Part shown: positions 5,678 to 9,682 of the stretch, one piece after another | How the letters are laid out: every line of letters begins with the position of its first letter | Numbering within the stretch: the stretch's first letter is position 1 | Assembly: GCA_017354515.1 (NCBI GenBank) | Contig: JAFMQT010000124.1 | Span: 339 to 10,020, forward strand | Direction of reading: 5' to 3' | DNA length: 9,682 nt | Source: Nocardia sp. | GTDB lineage: Bacteria; Actinomycetota; Actinomycetes; Mycobacteriales; Mycobacteriaceae | Notes under the pieces: model-generated | The model's database searches: none | Told to the model about the DNA's origin: nothing | Seen by the model: the letters and a program-made list of their open reading frames with translations, nothing else | Program-made: the position numbers and the translations under genes

Positions 5678-8600
5678 CACCCCTGCCTTCCTGTCCACGT
5701 CGTCGACTGATCGGTCATCGGGTCTCGTTTCGGCACCGCGTCGTGTCCGCACCGTGCCGCGACAGTCGCGAGATCGGAGAGTGCGCGCTGCCAGGTCCGC
5801 GTACGGGCGTCCACCGCGCTCGCGTCCAGCACCGCGGTGTTGAAATCCAGATGCGCGACCAGCGACGGCCGCGAATCCCGCAGTACCACGGCGGTATTGA
5901 CATCGATGGTGAACCGCAGCGGCAGCTCCGGATGCACCGCGATGCCGAATTCGTCGCTGAGATCGGTCAGCGGCGCCGGCGCCCACGGACCGTCGCCGAA
6001 GTTCAGCACATCGAATCGGCCCAAGTGATTGAGCCGGATCTGACCACGTGCGACCGGCGTCCGCTCGCCCACCGGGGCGGGCGTCGCCGCGGTCCAGGTG
6101 TCGAGTTCGGCGGCCGGGATCAGAACCGTCTCCTCGACGGTGAACCATCCGACTCGGCGGCTCCGGTCGTCGGGTGCGCGGCCGTGCGATTCGCGGGTCA
6201 CCGCCACCACGCCGCTGTCGCCGGCGGTGTCTGCGACCAGGCGCGCACAGGTCATGAGCAGCAGATCCTCGAGTGCCGCACCGGTTTCCGAGCATTGTCG
6301 CAGCAGGTCGGCGGTGCGTTCGGGGCCCAGATCCACCAGGCGCTGAACGGAATCGCCCGCGCGATCGGTCATCGGGTCGGTGTGCCGGTCACCAAGTGCG
6401 ACGCCCACCGTCCGCGGCACCTCGGCGCATGGTCGCGAGTCCGCCTCGGCCGGCGCCTCATTGAGAAGGGGCCGGCCGGCTTCCAGATTCCGCAGATCGT
6501 CGGCCAGAATCAGCCACGACACCACATCGACCGCGAGATGGTGAATCGACAGCAGCAGCCGCGGTCGCGGTCCCGGGAGAACGGTGGCGGCGACCATCCG
6601 TCCGGCGTCCGGATCCAGTCGCCGGACAGTGTCCTCGAGATACCGTGTGGCACTGAGAGACCTTGTGGCACTGCCGGTTCGGGCCCGATCGGAGGCAGCG
6701 TCCTCACCGACGACCAGCGTATCGGCGATACCGCAGCGCTCCCCGACGATCAGCACCCGACGCCCGTCCGGTCCGGTGGCCGGCCGGGAGCGCAGCGCGG
6801 GATGTGCGGTGGCCAGTTCCTCCAGGCGCGCCACCACCGAGTCCGCGGTCGCATCCGCCGGTAGCGAAAGTACCTGGGACTGAGCCAGATACCGGTAGCC
6901 GCCGTAACCGAGGATCTCGTGTGCCAGCGGTGTCAGCGGCAGCGCGGTCCCCGGACCGGCCACCGGCGCCGCCGGCGTGTCCGGCTCGTCGACCGGATTG
7001 TCCAGGCGGTGCGCCAGATCCCGCAGATCCGCCGCCGCCGGCACCGCCCGCGCCGAGATCCGGAATCCGCGGCCTCGCAGCCGCGACACCAGGTCGATCA
7101 CACCGATGCTGTCGATTCCCAGATCGATCAGACTGTCCAGAATTCCGATCCGCTGCTGGGCGCCGGCACTCATCTCCGCCATCACCGACAACAGTGTCCG
7201 CTCGGTGTCGGTGGCGGGTTCGGCCGCCGCCCCGGTGGCGACCGGCCGGGCCAGTAGTGCGGTGGCGGCGTGTCCGTCGAGTTTGCCGTTGCGATTGAGC
7301 GGCAGCTCGTCCACGGCTACGATCCGGGTCGGCACCAGGAACTGCGGTAACCGCCGCGCCAATTCCGAGCGGATCTCACCGACCGGACGATCGCCGACGA
7401 TCAGCGCGCCCAGGCGCATGCGGCCGTTATCGGCGAAGGCCAGTGCCGCCGCCTGCCGCACCCCGTCGAGTTCGCGCAGCACCACACTGACCTCATCGGG
7501 TTCGACGCGGTAGCCGTTGATCTTGACCTGACTGTCGATCCGCCCCTCGTAGGCGAGGGTGCCGTCATCGGAGCGGCGCACCAGATCACCTGTGCGATAC
7601 CGTCGTTCACCGTTCGCGGCGGCGACGAACGCACCTGCCGTGGCACTCGGCCGGCGCAGATATCCGAGCGCGAGCTGCGGCCCGGCCAGATACAGCTCAC
7701 CCTGACCGCCCGGCGGCACCGGCCGTAACCGGTGATCGAGCACCTGCGCGCTCATGCCGTCGAACGGATATCCGATGGTCGGATAGGCATGGTCGTGGAC
7801 ATCGGCCAGCAGCGCTTCGACCGTGGTTTCGGTCGGGCCGTAGAAGTTGATCACGCGGGTGGACGGCAATGCCCGTAGCCGCCGCCAGGTATCGGGGCTG
7901 ATCGCCTCGCCGCCGAGCGCCAGCACCGCCAGCGGGCAGCTCTGCACCCCCTGCTCGGTGCGTAGCAGTCCCGCCGCGATCAACCGGTTCAGCATCGATG
8001 GCGAGGTGTCGAAGATATCGATGCCGAATTCGTCGACGGCGGCGACGATCCGCTCGGCATCGGTGCGCACCTCATCTCCCAACATGACGACGGTGTGCCC
8101 GCTGAGCAGCGCAACCGTCGGCTGCCAGGCGGCATCGAACCCGGTCGACCAGCCGTGTCCGATCCGCAGCGGGCGGCCCGCGGCGGCCGCTGCCGGCGCG
8201 AAGATGCGGCGTTCGTGATTACCCCAATGGTTGAGCACCGCCCGATCCGGGACCGCCACCCCCTTGGGTCGCCCGGTGGTTCCGGAGGTGAACACCACGT
8301 AGAAGGGGGCCAGGCTTCGAGACTCGGACTCGCCGCGATCGGCGCCGACCGGCTGTTCGGATGTCGTGGTGGGACAATCGACTTCGAGGTGCCCGTTGCC
8401 GTCGGTCACACCGTGCACGACCGCGATATCCTGCCCGCGGACCTGAGCGATCACCTCCGCGTGACCGGAGTCGGCGAGGACGATCCGCGCCCCGCTGACG
8501 CGCAGCAGGTACGCCACTCGATCGGCCGGGGTGGCGGGGTCGACATGCACACAGCACGCGCCGATGTGCCCGATAGCGAAGGGCGCGTGCAGAACTCGCC

Positions 8601-9682
8601 GATCACGCGGCAGCATCACCGCGACCGCGTCCCCCGGACCCACCCCGGCCGCGCGCAGCTCATCGGCCAATCTCCTGACCGCCGAACCGAATTCGGCGAA
8701 GGTGTGATCGCCGGCGGCGTCGATCACCGCGATCTGCCCGGCCGCGGTGTCGGCGGCGGCCAGCAGCGCGCCCGGTACCGTCTCGAACTCCGGCGCGGCG
8801 GCAGCCGCGGAGGTCAGTTCGGCGGGTTCATCGCCGAGCAACACGTCGATATCGCAGCAGCGGGCGGCGGCGGTGATCCGCTCCGCTACCGCGAGCATGC
8901 GCCGCGCCATCCGGTCCGGGTCGAAGATCGGCACCTGGTCCGGCCGGGTCTCGACACGGCAGATCAACTCACCGCGGTCGAGAACCGGGACCACCGCGAG
9001 CGGATAGTGACTCGGTGAATCCACCCGCCGCACGGTCATGGCGGCCCCGCGGCCCAGCGGCATCGGCGCGGTCACATCCCCGGTCGGGGAGTTCTCGAAT
9101 ACCAGCAGCGTGTCGAACAACTGCCCGGCCCCGGCGTGGCGGGTGATCTCGGCGATGCCGAGGTACTCGTGTGAGCGCAGTCGTGCGACCGTGCGCTGCA
9201 GTAGCGCCCCGACCTCGGCGGGGCTGCGATCATCCAGGCGTACCCGCACCGGAATCGTGGTCACCAGCGCGCCGACCAGCCGGTCGGAATTCGGCAGTGC
9301 GGCGTCCCGGCCCGAGGTGGTCTGCCCGAACACCACATCGTCGCGTCCGGTGAGCCCGGAAAGTATTCGCCCCCAAGCCAATTGGAGGACGGTGTTGAGA
9401 GTCAGGCCCTTCGATCGGGCCCAGGCGATCAGCGCGTCGGTGGCCGCCGCGTCCAACCGCGCCTCCCCGACGGTCGGCATATCGACATCCGAGGGCGCCG
9501 GCGGGCCGATCATCGGCATCGGCGTCAGACCGTCCAGGGCCTGCGCCCAGGCCCGCCCCGAGGCCTCGGCGTCCCGGGTGGCCAGCCAGGCGGCGTGTTC
9601 GCGCAGCGGCGGGGCCGGCTCCAGGGTCGCGCCCGCACCGCTGTGCAGGGCGATCAGATCGGCCAGCAGCAGCGGGATGGAC
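5677..9682 (-). CDS. Siderophore NRPS ending C-A-T-E, 5' end outside window
   Basis: The frame enters open at 9682 and gives about 1,334 residues; the ATG at 9519 is internal, since recognisable C-domain sequence precedes it. Numbering from that Met: residues up to about 235 are the second half of a condensation domain (DDVVFGQTTSGRD, 60-72). About 245-755 is an adenylation domain: FTSGTTGRPKG (410-420), FDAAW (461-465), NFYGPTETT (558-566), YRTGDL (641-646), KINGYRVEP (666-674), NRNGKLD (742-748). A carrier domain has Ser804 in LGIDSIG. An epimerisation domain (about 855-1262) has HHLAVDVVSW (993-1002), ESHGR (1110-1114) and RVGWFT (1122-1127), all apparently intact. No thioesterase follows. 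It would load one amino acid, join it to the growing chain and convert it to the D form. Aligned by eye to GrsA, the pocket reads D-A-W-D-A-G-F-V-E-K; the two acidic residues suggest a basic substrate such as Lys, Orn or an N-hydroxy form, a weak inference. It is probably MbtF-like in role. The stop overlaps the irtA start (TGATG). Confidence 0.93.
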   Translation of the reverse strand, partial: SIPLLLADLIALHSGAGATLEPAPPLREHAAWLATRDAEASGRAWAQALDGLTPMPMIGPPAPSDVDMPTVGEARLDAAATDALIAWARSKGLTLNTVLQLAWGRILSGLTGRDDVVFGQTTSGRDAALPNSDRLVGALVTTIPVRVRLDDRSPAEVGALLQRTVARLRSHEYLGIAEITRHAGAGQLFDTLLVFENSPTGDVTAPMPLGRGAAMTVRRVDSPSHYPLAVVPVLDRGELICRVETRPDQVPIFDPDRMARRMLAVAERITAAARCCDIDVLLGDEPAELTSAAAAAPEFETVPGALLAAADTAAGQIAVIDAAGDHTFAEFGSAVRRLADELRAAGVGPGDAVAVMLPRDRRVLHAPFAIGHIGACCVHVDPATPADRVAYLLRVSGARIVLADSGHAEVIAQVRGQDIAVVHGVTDGNGHLEVDCPTTTSEQPVGADRGESESRSLAPFYVVFTSGTTGRPKGVAVPDRAVLNHWGNHERRIFAPAAAAAGRPLRIGHGWSTGFDAAWQPTVALLSGHTVVMLGDEVRTDAERIVAAVDEFGIDIFDTSPSMLNRLIAAGLLRTEQGVQSCPLAVLALGGEAISPDTWRRLRALPSTRVINFYGPTETTVEALLADVHDHAYPTIGYPFDGMSAQVLDHRLRPVPPGGQGELYLAGPQLALGYLRRPSATAGAFVAAANGERRYRTGDLVRRSDDGTLAYEGRIDSQVKINGYRVEPDEVSVVLRELDGVRQAAALAFADNGRMRLGALIVGDRPVGEIRSELARRLPQFLVPTRIVAVDELPLNRNGKLDGHAATALLARPVATGAAAEPATDTERTLLSVMAEMSAGAQQRIGILDSLIDLGIDSIGVIDLVSRLRGRGFRISARAVPAAADLRDLAHRLDNPVDEPDTPAAPVAGPGTALPLTPLAHEILGYGGYRYLAQSQVLSLPADATADSVVARLEELATAHPALRSRPATGPDGRRVLIVGERCGIADTLVVGEDAASDRARTGSATRSLSATRYLEDTVRRLDPDAGRMVAATVLPGPRPRLLLSIHHLAVDVVSWLILADDLRNLEAGRPLLNEAPAEADSRPCAEVPRTVGVALGDRHTDPMTDRAGDSVQRLVDLGPERTADLLRQCSETGAALEDLLLMTCARLVADTAGDSGVVAVTRESHGRAPDDRSRRVGWFTVEETVLIPAAELDTWTAATPAPVGERTPVARGQIRLNHLGRFDVLNFGDGPWAPAPLTDLSDEFGIAVHPELPLRFTIDVNTAVVLRDSRPSLVAHLDFNTAVLDASAVDARTRTWQRALSDLATVAARCGHDAVPKRDPMTDQSTTWTGRQG
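5686..5692 (-). promoter_or_regulatory. Ribosome binding site of irtA inside the NRPS 3' end
   Basis: The minus strand reads AGGAAGG, eight bases before the irtA ATG at 5677-5675. It lies inside the last NRPS codons, supporting this start and coupled translation. Confidence 0.7.

Noticed and set aside
3902..5710. 602-residue open frame on the plus strand
   Set aside because: Exactly antisense to irtA, whose ABC motifs are all intact. The translation is rich in Arg, Gln, His, Gly and Asp with no recognisable domain, typical of antisense frames in high-G+C DNA.
3800..6295. Longer irtA start at 6295 giving 831 residues
   Set aside because: The extra 206 residues are an Arg-rich out-of-frame reading of the NRPS epimerisation domain, and it is not an SIP domain. 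The ATG at 5677 has a ribosome site and a TGATG overlap.
5635..6864. 409-residue open frame on the plus strand
   Set aside because: Antisense to the NRPS epimerisation domain; no motif and biased composition.
5677..9519. ATG at 9519 as the true start of the C-A-T-E NRPS
   Set aside because: The frame stays open to the right edge and the upstream residues continue the condensation domain (for example EHAAWLATRD), so the start is outside the window.
1..9682. Mobile elements, CRISPR arrays, tRNA or rRNA genes
   Set aside because: No transposase, terminal inverted repeats, spaced direct repeats or RNA-gene sequence seen; the window is nearly all coding and compositionally uniform.

Overview
The window is about two thirds G+C, with long gapless genes. 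Two genes meet at TGATG junctions, and there are 19-bp palindromic DtxR/IdeR-type iron boxes. This points to a high-G+C actinobacterium, most likely of the Mycobacteriales (a Nocardia/Rhodococcus/Mycobacterium relative; genus is inference). Everything recognised here belongs to a siderophore locus of the mycobactin/nocobactin general type: a salicyl- or DHB-type aryl-capped, oxazoline-forming nonribosomal peptide siderophore and the machinery that takes the ferric form back up and strips the iron.

Layout. 1-1194 (minus): the first 398 residues of an MbtB/PchE/HMWP2-like NRPS, an aryl carrier domain followed by a heterocyclisation (Cy) domain, running off the left edge. 1195-1349: a 155-bp divergent control region with three candidate iron boxes, two of them in exact 19-bp tandem and reaching the start codon of the next gene. 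1350-2048 (plus): a stand-alone FAD siderophore-interacting protein (SIP), a ferric-siderophore reductase. 2049-2069: a 21-bp gap between convergent stop codons, with no convincing terminator. 2070-9682 (minus): an operon read right to left. It consists of a large NRPS (end of a C domain, then A, T and E), an IrtA-like ABC subunit lacking the SIP domain, and an IrtB-like ABC subunit. The NRPS/irtA and irtA/irtB junctions are both TGATG overlaps, so assembly-line and transporter genes look translationally coupled. The NRPS start and the operon promoter lie beyond the right edge.

How the parts fit. The ArCP-Cy protein would accept an activated hydroxybenzoate and condense and cyclise it with Ser or Thr. 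The C-A-T-E protein would add and epimerise another residue, probably a basic one judging from acidic residues in the A-domain pocket. IrtA/IrtB would import the ferric siderophore across the inner membrane and the SIP would reduce Fe(III) in the cytoplasm. Iron-loaded IdeR/DtxR would repress at least the SIP/NRPS divergent promoters.

I found no mobile element, CRISPR array, RNA gene or clearly new system. The most distinctive points are the split SIP/IrtA arrangement, the biosynthesis-import coupling, the phased iron boxes over an SIP start with no Shine-Dalgarno, and the NRPS ending in an apparently active E domain without a thioesterase. Long antisense reading frames are G+C shadows of the real genes and are not annotated.
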